From: Arthrobacter sp. MMS18-M83 | Lineage (GTDB): Bacteria; Actinomycetota; Actinomycetes; Actinomycetales; Micrococcaceae | DNA: 64,000 nt | Assembly: GCF_026683955.1 (NCBI RefSeq) | Contig: NZ_CP113343.1 | Location: 3,906,001-3,970,000, forward strand | Direction of reading: 5' to 3' | In this document: piece by piece, positions 46,106 through 54,977 of the stretch | Layout: each line of letters begins with the position of its first letter | How positions within the stretch are numbered: position 1 is the stretch's first letter | Notes under the pieces: model-generated | Seen by the model: only the letters and a program-made list of their open reading frames with translations | Databases searched by the model: none | What the model was told of the DNA's origin: nothing | Made by a program: the position numbers and the translations under genes

Positions 46106-47017
46106 ATGGGTGGTCTGCTGAACCGACGACGCGGTGGCTTGAACCGGGGAAACCGCCGGCACAGCCGTGCCCCGGGCCATCTGCGGGAATGCTCTGAGTG
46201 CCACGCCGCGGTACTCCGGGAACGCCAGTACCTGGAACGGCTCCGCCGCGCCGCGGTCCCCGAAGCGAGCCAGGATTTCACGAACCGACTGATCGAACAC
46301 ACCCAACGCTTGGCGCAGTCCGAGCTCCCTCACGGCCTGACACCCCGGCGAAGCGTGTGGCGCGGCATGCGGGTTGTTGGCTTGACGGCCGGTGGAGTCG
46401 CTGTCAGCGCCGGAATCCTGGCGGTCGCAGCCTATGCGCTCGGCGGCGACGTTGCGCCGCAGGCGTCGAACCGCGGAGAGCAGGAAGTCCGGACCCTGGT
46501 CAGTTCGACCATGGCCGGAAACGCTGGACAGCAACTCCCTGTCACGGGTTCACAGTTGAGCCTGCCCGTGACGGTGGCGGGAACCGCCAGCCTGAGCGGG
46601 CAGCAGTTGTCGGAACTGCGGAAAGACGGCTGGGCTTGCCCCGAGCTGGCAAGCATGGGATACCACGTTGTTTCTGCCCGGGCCATGATGCAGGACGGAC
46701 ACCCTGCAGTTGAGCTGCATCTCAGTAACGGCGACCATCACGCGACCTTGATTGAGGAGCACCTGGAGGGCAGCGGCAGGCCCGGGACCCAGATGTCCAT
46801 CACTCCGGGAGCCCCGTGGCAAGCGGTCTACTCCTCGCCCGCGGCCGTGCTGCGCTATTCCTCCGATATGCCAGCCGATCAGGCCGCGGAGGCCGTTCCT
46901 GAGCTTGTGAAAGCAGGCGATTCGCTCGCCGCTATTCCGGCCGTGGGCATCTCAGGCACCTGGAATGAACGGCTGCAGCGGGGACTCGGTGCCCTGGCAG
47001 CCCTGGCGGGTTTCTGA
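46106..47017 (+). CDS. Membrane-anchored zinc-binding anti-sigma factor (RseA-like)
   Basis: 303 residues, starting 6 bp after sigE. The N-terminal cytosolic part contains the ZAS motif HLRECSEC (His25, Cys29, Cys32), a single membrane segment lies near 91-113, and an extracytoplasmic domain of about 190 residues follows. It is expected to hold SigE inactive until stress triggers release. The extracytoplasmic domain, much longer than in mycobacterial RseA (about 154 residues in total), may sense the signal. Confidence 0.85.
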   Translation: MGGLLNRRRGGLNRGNRRHSRAPGHLRECSECHAAVLRERQYLERLRRAAVPEASQDFTNRLIEHTQRLAQSELPHGLTPRRSVWRGMRVVGLTAGGVAVSAGILAVAAYALGGDVAPQASNRGEQEVRTLVSSTMAGNAGQQLPVTGSQLSLPVTVAGTASLSGQQLSELRKDGWACPELASMGYHVVSARAMMQDGHPAVELHLSNGDHHATLIEEHLEGSGRPGTQMSITPGAPWQAVYSSPAAVLRYSSDMPADQAAEAVPELVKAGDSLAAIPAVGISGTWNERLQRGLGALAALAGF

Positions 47018-47048
47018 GCGGGCTGACGGACAAGGTAACCTTCGATAC

Positions 47049-47432
47049 GTGTTTGGAATCAATGGCCCGGAGTTTCTGATCCTGCTGATCATCGGCGTAA
47101 TCGTGATCGGTCCCAGCCGTTTGCCCGAATACACCCGGAAGTTGGCGAATCTGGTCAAGGAACTGCGGCGCATGGCGTCCGGTGCCCGCGAACAGATCAA
47201 GGAAGAAGTCGGCATCGACATCGATGAAGTCGACTGGAAGAAATACGACCCCCGCCAATATGATCCGCGCCGGATCATCAAGGAAGCACTGCTCGACGAC
47301 GACACGAAGCCGGTGAGCGCAGGCGCACCTGTCGCTGCCGTTGCCGTGGAAACAGTGCCCAAGGCCCCTAAACGGGTTATTGAACGGCTTCCCGTCGGTG
47401 ACAAGGCACCCTTCGACTCCGAAGCCACCTAA
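47049..47432 (+). CDS. tatB: Sec-independent protein translocase subunit TatB
   Basis: 127 residues from GTG 47049. N-terminal hydrophobic helix FGINGPEFLILLIIGVIVIG with the conserved Gly-Pro hinge (IGPSRLPEY), then an amphipathic helix and a charged tail (DEVDWKKYDPRQYDPRRI). It is part of the twin-arginine receptor complex. In-frame sequence back to 46965 lies inside the anti-sigma gene. Its stop nearly touches that of convergent mrp. Confidence 0.92.
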   Translation: MFGINGPEFLILLIIGVIVIGPSRLPEYTRKLANLVKELRRMASGAREQIKEEVGIDIDEVDWKKYDPRQYDPRRIIKEALLDDDTKPVSAGAPVAAVAVETVPKAPKRVIERLPVGDKAPFDSEAT

Positions 47433-47434
47433 AA

Positions 47435-48562
47435 CTACTTTGGCTGGATGCCAAGCGACATTCCGGCCAGACCGCGCGGCTTGGCGTTGAGCTTGCCCGC
47501 GATGCTTTGAAGCGCCTGTGCCGCTGGCGTCTCCGGAGCCGCCAACACGACGGGACGGCCCGCGTCACCGCCTTCGCGCAGACGGATGTCCAAGGGGATC
47601 TGTCCCAGCAGCGGCACGTCGGTGCCGACGGCAGCGCTCAGGCGCTCGGCCAGCACCAACCCGCCGCCGCTGCCGAACAATTCCATCCTGCCGCCGTCGG
47701 GCAACTCCAGGAATGACATGTTTTCCACGACGCCGGCAAGTTTTTGGCCGGTCTGCGTTGCGATAGTGCCGGCCCGCTCGGCAACATCCGCTGCGGCGGC
47801 TTGCGGGGTGGTTACCACGAGGATTTCGGCCTTGGGAAGCAACTGCGCCACTGAGATGGCGATATCGCCGGTGCCGGGCGGCAGATCCAGGAACAAGGCA
47901 TCCAGATCGCCGAAATAGACGTCGGTGAGGAATTGCTCCAACGCCCGGTGCAACATGGGGCCACGCCAGGCCACCGCCTTGTTCCCGGAAACAAACATTC
48001 CAATGGAGATCACCTTCACGCCGTAGGCCACCGGCGGGAGGATCATGTCGTCCACCCGGGTGGGCTGCTGCGTGATTCCCATGAGGCCCGGGACGGAGAA
48101 GCCGTGGACATCGGCGTCGACGATACCTACGCGCAGCCCCTGCGCTGCGAGGGCACACGCAAGGTTGACCGTCACCGAGGACTTTCCCACGCCTCCCTTG
48201 CCGCTGGCCACGGCAAACACCTTGGTCAATGACCCCGGCTCGTTGAAGGGGATTCCGCGTTGGCCGCCGGCGCCGCGCAGCCGCTCCTTGAGAGCATCGC
48301 GTTGTTCCTGCGTCATGACCTTGAGCTCGACTTCGACGCCGGTAACTCCCGGAACGCGCGTGAGGGCCGCCGTGGCATCGGCGGTGATGGTCTCACGAAG
48401 GGGACAACCGGCGATGGTCAGCAGCACCGCAACGCGGACGTTTCCGTCCGCTCCGGCTTCTACCGAATCCAGCATCCCCAACTCAGTGATGGGACGGCGG
48501 AGTTCGGGATCGATGACGGTAGCCAAGGCAGCATTCAGGGCCTCGACGGATGGTGTGCTCAT
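47435..48562 (-). CDS. apbC: Mrp/NBP35-type iron-sulfur cluster carrier ATPase
   Basis: 375 residues. An N-terminal MIP18/DUF59 domain (about 5-90) precedes the ParA-like ATPase with the deviant Walker A VASGKGGVGKSS, LFLDLPPGTGD and VTTPQAAAADVAER. It binds and transfers Fe-S clusters in the cytosol. The CxxC normally near the C-terminus of many Mrp proteins is not visible here, as in some actinobacterial members. Homologous to Rv1229c, in the matching position. Confidence 0.92.
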   Translation of the reverse strand: MSTPSVEALNAALATVIDPELRRPITELGMLDSVEAGADGNVRVAVLLTIAGCPLRETITADATAALTRVPGVTGVEVELKVMTQEQRDALKERLRGAGGQRGIPFNEPGSLTKVFAVASGKGGVGKSSVTVNLACALAAQGLRVGIVDADVHGFSVPGLMGITQQPTRVDDMILPPVAYGVKVISIGMFVSGNKAVAWRGPMLHRALEQFLTDVYFGDLDALFLDLPPGTGDIAISVAQLLPKAEILVVTTPQAAAADVAERAGTIATQTGQKLAGVVENMSFLELPDGGRMELFGSGGGLVLAERLSAAVGTDVPLLGQIPLDIRLREGGDAGRPVVLAAPETPAAQALQSIAGKLNAKPRGLAGMSLGIQPK

Positions 48563-48573
48563 GGAGTGGATGT

Positions 48574-49272
48574 TCAGCTTTCAGGCTGGTCGGAACCAGA
48601 AAGTGGCCCCGTCGAGGTTCCGACGGTCGATAGTCCGGAGTCAGCTGGCGTGGCGCTGGAATGCGCCGGGTGGACTTTGGGGATTTGCTGCGTGCGGGGA
48701 TTGCGCTGTTTGTCGCGCTTGTCCTTGGCCTTATCTTTGGCCTTTTCGCCGTTGTTCGAGCCCGTGGAATTGTTCGGACGCAATTCTTCCTGGGCTTCGA
48801 TGAGGTCCGAAAGGAGAGAGCGGAGTTCGGCACGCACGTAGTCCCTGGTGGCGACCTCGCGCAGGACAATGCGAAGAGCCGCGACCTCACGGGTCAGGTA
48901 TTCCGTGTCAGCAAGATTGCGCTCGTCACGGGCGCGGTCTTGCTCGATGGTCACGCGGTCCCTGTCGTCCTGCCTGTTCTGGGCCAACAGGATCAGGGGA
49001 GCGGCGTAGGAGGCCTGCGTGGAAAAGAAAAGATTGAGGAGGATGAACGGGTAGGGATCCCATTGGAAGCCGAACAACCCAACAACATTGAACGCGATCC
49101 AGACGATCACGAAGATCGTCATGTAGAAAAGGAAGTTCGCTGTACCCATGTAGCGGGCGAAGCGCTCGGCAAATTTGCCGAAAGCATCGGGATCATTGCC
49201 GAAATTCGGTAGCATACGGGAACGCAGCTCGAGCGGGGTGTCCAGTCCTCCGCTGATGGGCTTCTCAGCCAA
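48574..49272 (-). CDS. DUF1003 membrane protein
   Basis: 232 residues. The DUF1003 core has two hydrophobic segments (FLFYMTIFVIVWIAFNVVG and PYPFILLNLFFSTQASYAAP) followed by LILLAQNRQDDRDRVTIEQD and a long charged helical tail ending in a Lys/Asp-rich low-complexity region. Function unknown. Its start overlaps the end of the MgtE-like gene by 8 bp, the same pair as Rv1231c-Rv1232c, hinting at a joint role in divalent-metal handling. Confidence 0.88.
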   Translation of the reverse strand: MAEKPISGGLDTPLELRSRMLPNFGNDPDAFGKFAERFARYMGTANFLFYMTIFVIVWIAFNVVGLFGFQWDPYPFILLNLFFSTQASYAAPLILLAQNRQDDRDRVTIEQDRARDERNLADTEYLTREVAALRIVLREVATRDYVRAELRSLLSDLIEAQEELRPNNSTGSNNGEKAKDKAKDKRDKQRNPRTQQIPKVHPAHSSATPADSGLSTVGTSTGPLSGSDQPES

Positions 49273-50548
49273 TTCGGCCTCCTAGTTTCCTGATCGGGGC
49301 TCCGTCTTCGTGGGTTCGCCAGTCGTCCGGGAGCAAATGGTCTAAGAGGTCATCAACAGTCACCGCCCCCACTAGGCGACCGGCGCTGTTGACGACCGGG
49401 AGGGAGTTGAGGTTGTAGGAGGCCATGGTGTGGCTGACCTCGCTGACGCTGGCGTGATCGGAAACCGGTTCCAGGTTCTTGTCCACGATGCTGCCCAGCT
49501 GTTCGGGCGGTGCGCTGCGGAGCAATTGCTGGATATGCACCACGCCGAGGAATCGTCCCGTGGGCGTCTCCAACGGCGGACGGCAAATAAAGATGGCCGA
49601 CGCCAGGGCGGGGGAGAGTTCCTCGCTGCGCACATGCGCAAGCGCTTCGGCGACCGTAGCTTCCGGGGGCAGAATCACGGGCACCGGGGTCATCAGGCCA
49701 CCGGCAGTGTCTTCGTCATACTGCAGGAGCCTGCGGACGTCGTCCGCCTCGTCGGGCTCCATCAGGAGCAGCAGTTCCTCGGCCTTCGCGGAAGGCAGGT
49801 CGGCCAGCAAGTCCGCGGCGTCGTCCGGGTCCATTTCTTCCAGCACATCGGCTGCCCGCTCGTTGTCCAAGGCGGAAAGGAGCGTCACCTGGTCTTCTTC
49901 CGGCAACTCCTGGAGCACATCGGCGAGGCGTTCGTCCTGGAGCTCGCTGGCCACTTCGATCCGGCGCTTGTCCGACATCTCCTGCAGTGCGTCGGCAAAG
50001 TCCGCGGGTTTGAGGTCCTCGTGGGTGGCAACGAAGTGACTGGCGCCCTGGGGATCGTTCTCGGAGCCCTGCAGCGTGTCCGACCAGTCCACGAGCAGCG
50101 TGTGGCCGCGACGAAGCCCCCGAAGCCTGGAGGTTGACGTCCCGCGGCGAATGAAGAGTTTGGAGACCAGCCAGTCGCCGTTGCGTTGCTGGTCCATGGC
50201 GATGTCTTCGATGATGGCGTCGCCGCTGCCGTCCTTGAGCGTCACCTTGCGGTCAAAGAGCTCGCCGACCACCAGTTGCTCTGCACCGCGTTGCTGGAAG
50301 CGGCGCAGATTGACCAGGCCGGTGCAAATGATTTGGCTCTGGTCCATGGACGTCAGCCGGGTCATGGGAACGAAGACGCGTTTCTTGCCGGGAACTTCGA
50401 CGACGATGCCCACTGCATGCGGTGCCCCGCGCAAGCCGCGCGAGAGCACAACGACATCGCGCAGCCGGCCCAAACGATCCCCCAGGGGGTCGAAGACATC
50501 GAGGCCGAGCAGGCGCGCAACAAAGACGCGTGAAGGATTTGTGCTCAC
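49265..50548 (-). CDS. Soluble MgtE-like protein: PRC-like + MgtE N-domain + CBS pair, no channel
   Basis: 427 residues from GTG 50548. The N-terminus (VARLLGLDVFDPLGDRLGRL) is PRC-barrel-like, followed by the MgtE superhelical N-domain (LQEMSDKRRIEVASELQDER, LADVLQELPEEDQVTLLSAL, DEMDPDDAADLLADLP-type repeats) and two CBS domains (YDEDTAGGLMTPVPVILPPE, LPVVNSAGRLVGAVTVDDLL). The MgtE membrane channel is missing, so it may sense magnesium or ATP and regulate a partner, perhaps the overlapping DUF1003 membrane protein. Confidence 0.88.
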   Translation of the reverse strand: MSTNPSRVFVARLLGLDVFDPLGDRLGRLRDVVVLSRGLRGAPHAVGIVVEVPGKKRVFVPMTRLTSMDQSQIICTGLVNLRRFQQRGAEQLVVGELFDRKVTLKDGSGDAIIEDIAMDQQRNGDWLVSKLFIRRGTSTSRLRGLRRGHTLLVDWSDTLQGSENDPQGASHFVATHEDLKPADFADALQEMSDKRRIEVASELQDERLADVLQELPEEDQVTLLSALDNERAADVLEEMDPDDAADLLADLPSAKAEELLLLMEPDEADDVRRLLQYDEDTAGGLMTPVPVILPPEATVAEALAHVRSEELSPALASAIFICRPPLETPTGRFLGVVHIQQLLRSAPPEQLGSIVDKNLEPVSDHASVSEVSHTMASYNLNSLPVVNSAGRLVGAVTVDDLLDHLLPDDWRTHEDGAPIRKLGGRIG

Positions 50549-50624
50549 ACCTACAGGCTACCGAGTCTGCTCTCTTTTAGCTGAATTTCAGCCACTGCAC
50601 ATGTGAATGGGACAGAATGGGGCT

Positions 50625-51446
50625 ATGGCGAACATTTTCGGTACCCCAAAGGCCACGGAGGAATCCCGCAGCGTCCCCAAGGGCGACACCGTTGGCTCCT
50701 ACACGTCCTATCTTGATGCCCAGAAGGCGGTTGATTATCTGGCCGACCAGCAGTTCCCGGTCCAGCATGTCTCCATTGTGGGAAACGACCTCAAAATGGT
50801 GGAGCGGGTGACGGGACGGCTCAGCTACCCGCGGGTTGCACTGTCAGGCGCCCTAAGCGGCATGTGGTTCGGCCTGTTCGTGGGGGTCATGCTTTCGTTC
50901 TTCACCCCGGCCGGCGGACCGTTCTCGATTGTGACGTCTGTTCTCATGGGTGCCGCATTCTTCATGCTCTTTGGGATCGTCACTTATGCCGCCCAGCGAG
51001 GAAAGCGGGATTTCACCTCCACCAGCCAGGTAGTGGCGACGAACTATGACGTCATTGTCGCGTTGGAAGCATCGCAGGAAGCCCGCCGACTCCTTCACCA
51101 GTTGCCGATGAATCCCTCCGAGGCGGCGTTTGGCCGGCCGCCTCAAGCCTACACACCGCAGGACTACCGGAACCCGCCGGTCCAGCCAGGCCCGCAGGGC
51201 CCGGCCCCCGAACGGCCGGCTTCCTGGCAGGACCCCTACGGCCAGCGCGGACCCGAGGCCGGACACGGAACAGCCGGCGAGGCTGCCCAGCCGGCCGCGG
51301 ATGTTCCAGTCGAGGCGGCACGCCCCGCCACCGGCGTGCGCTACCCGGACCTTCCGGACGGCCGGCCACAGTACGGCGTTCGAGTGAACGACGCCGGAAA
51401 CGATCAGCAGCACGAAGCTGAGGGCGAAGACGCGGCCAAGCAGTAG
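50625..51446 (+). CDS. General-stress-protein-like (YflT/GSP17M domain) membrane protein
   Basis: 273 residues from ATG 50625; ATG 50607 would add six residues. The N-terminal GSP17M-like domain (VGSYTSYLDAQKAVDYLADQ, FPVQHVSIVGNDLKMVERVT) is followed by two hydrophobic segments (about 75-95 and 100-120) and a Pro/Gly/Gln-rich disordered tail. Likely stress-related; role unknown. A strong shared terminator follows. Confidence 0.82.
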   Translation: MANIFGTPKATEESRSVPKGDTVGSYTSYLDAQKAVDYLADQQFPVQHVSIVGNDLKMVERVTGRLSYPRVALSGALSGMWFGLFVGVMLSFFTPAGGPFSIVTSVLMGAAFFMLFGIVTYAAQRGKRDFTSTSQVVATNYDVIVALEASQEARRLLHQLPMNPSEAAFGRPPQAYTPQDYRNPPVQPGPQGPAPERPASWQDPYGQRGPEAGHGTAGEAAQPAADVPVEAARPATGVRYPDLPDGRPQYGVRVNDAGNDQQHEAEGEDAAKQ

Positions 51447-51460
51447 TTAGGGCCGCCCAA

Positions 51461-51507
51461 GCAAAAGGGAGGGCTACCGGATCTGTATCCGGTAGCCCTC
51501 CTTTTGC
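51461..51507. terminator. Bidirectional terminator
   Basis: Nearly perfect 21-22 bp arms, 51461-51482 (GCAAAAGGGAGGGCTACCGG...) and 51487-51507 (...TAGCCCTCCTTTTGC), with a 4-nt loop and A/T runs on both ends. It serves the 50625 gene and convergent pepP. Confidence 0.93.
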
Positions 51508-51521
51508 GTTTGCCTGACTAA

Positions 51522-53105
51522 TTACGCTTCGGCGTCTTGGTAAATGCCCGCCATCCAGGTCTCGACGTCGTCCGCCTTGCGGGGGAGGGCGGCACTGAGG
51601 TTGACGGGACCGTCGGCGGTCATCAGGATGTCGTCTTCGATCCGGACGCCGATTCCACGGTATTCCTCAGGAATGGCGAGGTCCTCGTTCTTGAAGTAGA
51701 GTCCGGGTTCGATGGTGAACACCATGCCCTCCGTGAGGACACCGTCCAGGTAGAGATCGCGCTTGGCCTGGGCGCAGTCGTGGACGTCCAGTCCCAAGTG
51801 GTGGCTGGTTCCGTGCGGCATCCAGCGGCGGTGCTGCTGGCCTTCGGGGTTGATGGCTTCCTCCACCGAAACCGGCAGGAGCCCCCACTCGGCAAGGCGC
51901 TCGGCAAGGACCGTGGTGGCGGCGGTATGGACTTCGCGGAACTTCGCGCCCGGCTGGGCCGCGGCGAATGCGGCGTCGGCAGCGTCAAGCACGGCCTCGT
52001 AGACCTTGCGTTGAACATCCGAGAACTTTCCGTTGGCCGGAATGGTGCGGGTTATGTCCGCCGTGTAGAGCGAATCCGCCTCCACGCCAGCGTCCACGAG
52101 CAGGAGCTCCCCGGCGTTGACCTTGCCCGTGTTCCGGGTCCAATGCAACACTGTGGCGTTGGACCCGGCGGCCGCGATGGTGTCGTAGCCGAGTTCGTTG
52201 CCTTCCTCGCGCGCACGGGCGAAGAACGCGCCCTCGACGACGCGTTCGCCCCGGTGGTGGGTCATGGCGCGGGGAAGGGCACGGACGACGTCGGCGAAAC
52301 CCTCGACCGTAGCTGCAACGGCGATCTTCATCTGCTCGACTTCCCAGGGGTCCTTGAGAAGGCGAAGCTCGGAGAGGGCCTCGCTGAGCAGTTCGTCCAG
52401 GGCATCGAGTTCGCTCAGGTCCAAGTTCTCCGGATCCTTGGCCGTGTTGTAGCGGGCGGTGTCTACGAGGGCGTCGATGTTCTCGTCCACTTTGCGGACC
52501 AGGCGGATGGACACGCCGCCGATTTCCGCGGCGCCCACGTTCTTGGTGATGGCCATCTCGAGTTCGTCGATATGAGCGGTCTTGAGTCCGAGGCGCGCTT
52601 CGAATTCGGCGAGCGTGGGACGGGCGCCGATCCAGAACTCACCGGAACGCGAGTCCGCGTAGAACTGTTCCGTGTCCCGGCCCGCCAGCGGACGGAAGTA
52701 GAGTGTCGCGAGGTGGTTGCCGCCGTCGTCGCCGGTTCCTTCCTCAACGGGCTCCAGGACCAGCACGGCATCGGGCTCGTGGTCCAGGCCCAAGCCCGTG
52801 AGGTGGGCAAAGCCGGAGTGGGGGCGGAAGCGGTAGTCGCAATCGTTCGAACGGACCTTGAGAGGACCCGCCGGTACGACGAGGCGCACACCGGCGAACT
52901 TGTCGGAGATGGCCCGACGACGCGTGGCGGCGTGGTCTGCAACGGCGTCGCGCGCGGGGGTCACCTGCGGTGCGGACGCCCAATTGCTGGCCATGAACGC
53001 CTTGAAGGCATCGGATGTGGGCCGCTGGGAGCGGTTGTTGACGCGCTCCTCCAGGGGCTGGGAGGCTGTGGTTTCACCGTTTTGGGTGTTATCTGCATCA
53101 TTCAC
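51522..53105 (-). CDS. Xaa-Pro aminopeptidase (aminopeptidase P family)
   Basis: 527 residues. An N-terminal creatinase-like domain precedes the pita-bread catalytic domain. Metal ligands are visible in LLVDAGVEADSLYTADITRT (two Asp), PHGTSHHLGLDVHD (His), VFTIEPGLYF (Glu) and GIGVRIEDDIL (Glu). It removes N-terminal residues from peptides with proline in position two. It starts with GTG 53105 and has a longer, poorly conserved N-terminus than E. coli PepP (441 residues). Confidence 0.93.
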   Translation of the reverse strand: MNDADNTQNGETTASQPLEERVNNRSQRPTSDAFKAFMASNWASAPQVTPARDAVADHAATRRRAISDKFAGVRLVVPAGPLKVRSNDCDYRFRPHSGFAHLTGLGLDHEPDAVLVLEPVEEGTGDDGGNHLATLYFRPLAGRDTEQFYADSRSGEFWIGARPTLAEFEARLGLKTAHIDELEMAITKNVGAAEIGGVSIRLVRKVDENIDALVDTARYNTAKDPENLDLSELDALDELLSEALSELRLLKDPWEVEQMKIAVAATVEGFADVVRALPRAMTHHRGERVVEGAFFARAREEGNELGYDTIAAAGSNATVLHWTRNTGKVNAGELLLVDAGVEADSLYTADITRTIPANGKFSDVQRKVYEAVLDAADAAFAAAQPGAKFREVHTAATTVLAERLAEWGLLPVSVEEAINPEGQQHRRWMPHGTSHHLGLDVHDCAQAKRDLYLDGVLTEGMVFTIEPGLYFKNEDLAIPEEYRGIGVRIEDDILMTADGPVNLSAALPRKADDVETWMAGIYQDAEA

Positions 53106-53185
53106 CGTCCCATCGTCCCATCAAGGCCGACACTAGGCCAACGCCGCAACGGTCCAAGCCGCCCCTGATCAAATAGGCTTGGAAA

Positions 53186-54031
53186 GTGAAGATCGACCTG
53201 CACGCGCACTCCAATGTTTCCGACGGGACCGAGGCTCCCGCGGGAGTGATCGCTTCCGCGTCTGCTGCGGGTCTGGATGTGGTGGCCCTGACCGACCATG
53301 ACTCCACTGATGGCTGGGATCAGGCTTCCGTTGCCGCCCTGGAATTCGGTGTGGCCTTCGTGCCGGGGATGGAGATATCCTGCCGTACCCGGGAGGGGAT
53401 CAGTGTTCATCTGCTGAGTTATCTCCATGATCCGGAACATCCCGGCCTGCTCGAAGAAATCACCAAGGCAAAGGACGCGAGGCTCACTCGAGCGAAGCGC
53501 ATGGTCACGCTCCTCGCCGAAGACTATCCCTTGAGCTGGGACGACGTCATCCACCATGTGGCTCCCGGCGCGACCGTGGGCCGTCCACACATCGCCGACG
53601 CCCTTGTGGCAGCCGGTGCCGTGGCTGACCGCTCGGAGGCCTTCACCGCGATCCTGACCTCGCACTCGCGTTACTTCGTGCAGCACTACGCACCTGACCC
53701 CGCGCTCGCCGTCGAACTCGTCCGGGCGGCGGGCGGCGTGCCCGTCTTCGCCCATCCGGTCGCCTCGGCCCGCGGCCGGGTGGTGGGGGAACGGACGTAC
53801 CGGGAAATGATCGACGCCGGGCTCCAAGGGCTGGAAGTGGAGCACCGGGACAACCCCGAGGAAGGCCGCGTGTTCCTGCGGCGCCTGGCTGCCGAGAACG
53901 GGTTGTTCATGACCGGATCTTCCGACTACCACGGAACCGGTAAGCCCAATCTGTTCGGGGAGAACCTGACGTCGCCGGAGGTCCTGGCGCGCATCGAGGA
54001 ACTCGGCACAGGAAGTTCCGTGGTCCGCTGA
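53186..54031 (+). CDS. PHP-domain phosphoesterase (TrpH/YciV-like)
   Basis: 281 residues from GTG 53186. The PHP metal motifs are DLHAHSNVSDG, LTDHDSTDGW, PGMEIS, GRPHIADALV, FAHPVA and SSDYHG. The family includes 3',5'-nucleoside bisphosphate (pAp-type) phosphatases and 5'-3' RNA exonucleases of the RNase AM group. Likely nucleotide or RNA-end processing. Divergent from pepP across 80 bp. Confidence 0.92.
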   Translation: MKIDLHAHSNVSDGTEAPAGVIASASAAGLDVVALTDHDSTDGWDQASVAALEFGVAFVPGMEISCRTREGISVHLLSYLHDPEHPGLLEEITKAKDARLTRAKRMVTLLAEDYPLSWDDVIHHVAPGATVGRPHIADALVAAGAVADRSEAFTAILTSHSRYFVQHYAPDPALAVELVRAAGGVPVFAHPVASARGRVVGERTYREMIDAGLQGLEVEHRDNPEEGRVFLRRLAAENGLFMTGSSDYHGTGKPNLFGENLTSPEVLARIEELGTGSSVVR

Positions 54032-54105
54032 CGGACAACAAATGCTTGGGCCCACGCCGCTAGGGTTCCCTGGCCGAGCTTGCGAGGCGAGGGTGGCGGT
54101 GGGGA

Positions 54106-54969
54106 CTAGTTGGGGTAGAAAGTGGCTTTGCCGTCCAGACGCTTCCGCATCACGTCGATAGCCGGGGCGTTCTGGTCCACGCACACGAACTTGCGCTCAA
54201 GCTTCGCCGCGACTGAACCGAGCGTGCCGGACCCAGCGAAAAAGTCCAGGCACCAGTCTCCCGGCCGGCTGGATGCGGTGACGATACGCCGGACCAGGCC
54301 TTCCGGCTTTTGCGTTGGATAGCCGGTCTTTTCCTTGCCGGTGGGCGAAACTATGGTGTGCCACCACACATCGGTCGGGAGTTTCCCCAGTTCCCGCTTG
54401 GCCGGCGTCACGAGGCCGGGTGCCATGTACGGCTCGCGGTCCACCTCGGCGTTGTCGAAGTGGTATTTAGCGGGGTTCTTCACGTACACGAGGATGTTGT
54501 CGTGCTTGGTGGGCCAACGGTTCTTGGCGCGGGCGCCATAGTCGTACGCCCAGATGATCTCGTTCAAGAAACATTCCCGGCCGAAGATCGAATCCAGCAT
54601 GACCTTCGCGTAGTGGACCTCGCGGTAGTCCAGATGCAGGTACAAGGTGCCGTCCTCGGCGAGTAGGCGCCAGGCCTCCACGAGGCGGGGTTCCAGGAAG
54701 GACCAATAGTCGCTGAAGGCGTCGTCGTAGCTGTGCAGGGCGCCTTTGATGGTGTCATAAGAGCGGCCCTTGAAGCCGACGCGGTCGCCGTCGCCGTCGG
54801 CGTTGCGCACCATGCGCGTTTCCTGGCGGCTTTGGACGCGGCCTGTGTTGAAGGGCGGGTCCACGTAAATCAGTGTGAAGGCGCCGTCCGGCAGCGTCGG
54901 GAGGAAATCCGCGTTGTCCGCGTGAACCACCAAATTGCTGCCGTCCGGCGCCCAAACAGTGTCAGTCAT
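54106..54969 (-). CDS. Solitary DNA methyltransferase (N6-adenine or N4-cytosine, beta-type order)
   Basis: 287 residues. Catalytic motif IV is IYVDPPFNTGR near the N-terminus, and SAM motif I FFAGSGTLGSVAAKL is at the C-terminus, so the order is that of beta-class amino-methyltransferases; DPPF fits adenine or cytosine amino methylation. RPTKHDNILVYVKNP-type and YPTQKPEGLVRRIV segments are also typical. No restriction endonuclease or specificity subunit is adjacent, so it looks like an orphan enzyme. It lies 8 bp downstream of the DEAD-box gene on the same strand. Confidence 0.88.
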   Translation of the reverse strand: MTDTVWAPDGSNLVVHADNADFLPTLPDGAFTLIYVDPPFNTGRVQSRQETRMVRNADGDGDRVGFKGRSYDTIKGALHSYDDAFSDYWSFLEPRLVEAWRLLAEDGTLYLHLDYREVHYAKVMLDSIFGRECFLNEIIWAYDYGARAKNRWPTKHDNILVYVKNPAKYHFDNAEVDREPYMAPGLVTPAKRELGKLPTDVWWHTIVSPTGKEKTGYPTQKPEGLVRRIVTASSRPGDWCLDFFAGSGTLGSVAAKLERKFVCVDQNAPAIDVMRKRLDGKATFYPN

Positions 54970-54977
54970 TGAGGCCG

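Noticed and set aside
53102..54184. 360-residue minus-strand ORF opposite the PHP gene
   Set aside because: Shadow ORF; the PHP metal motifs are all on the plus strand.
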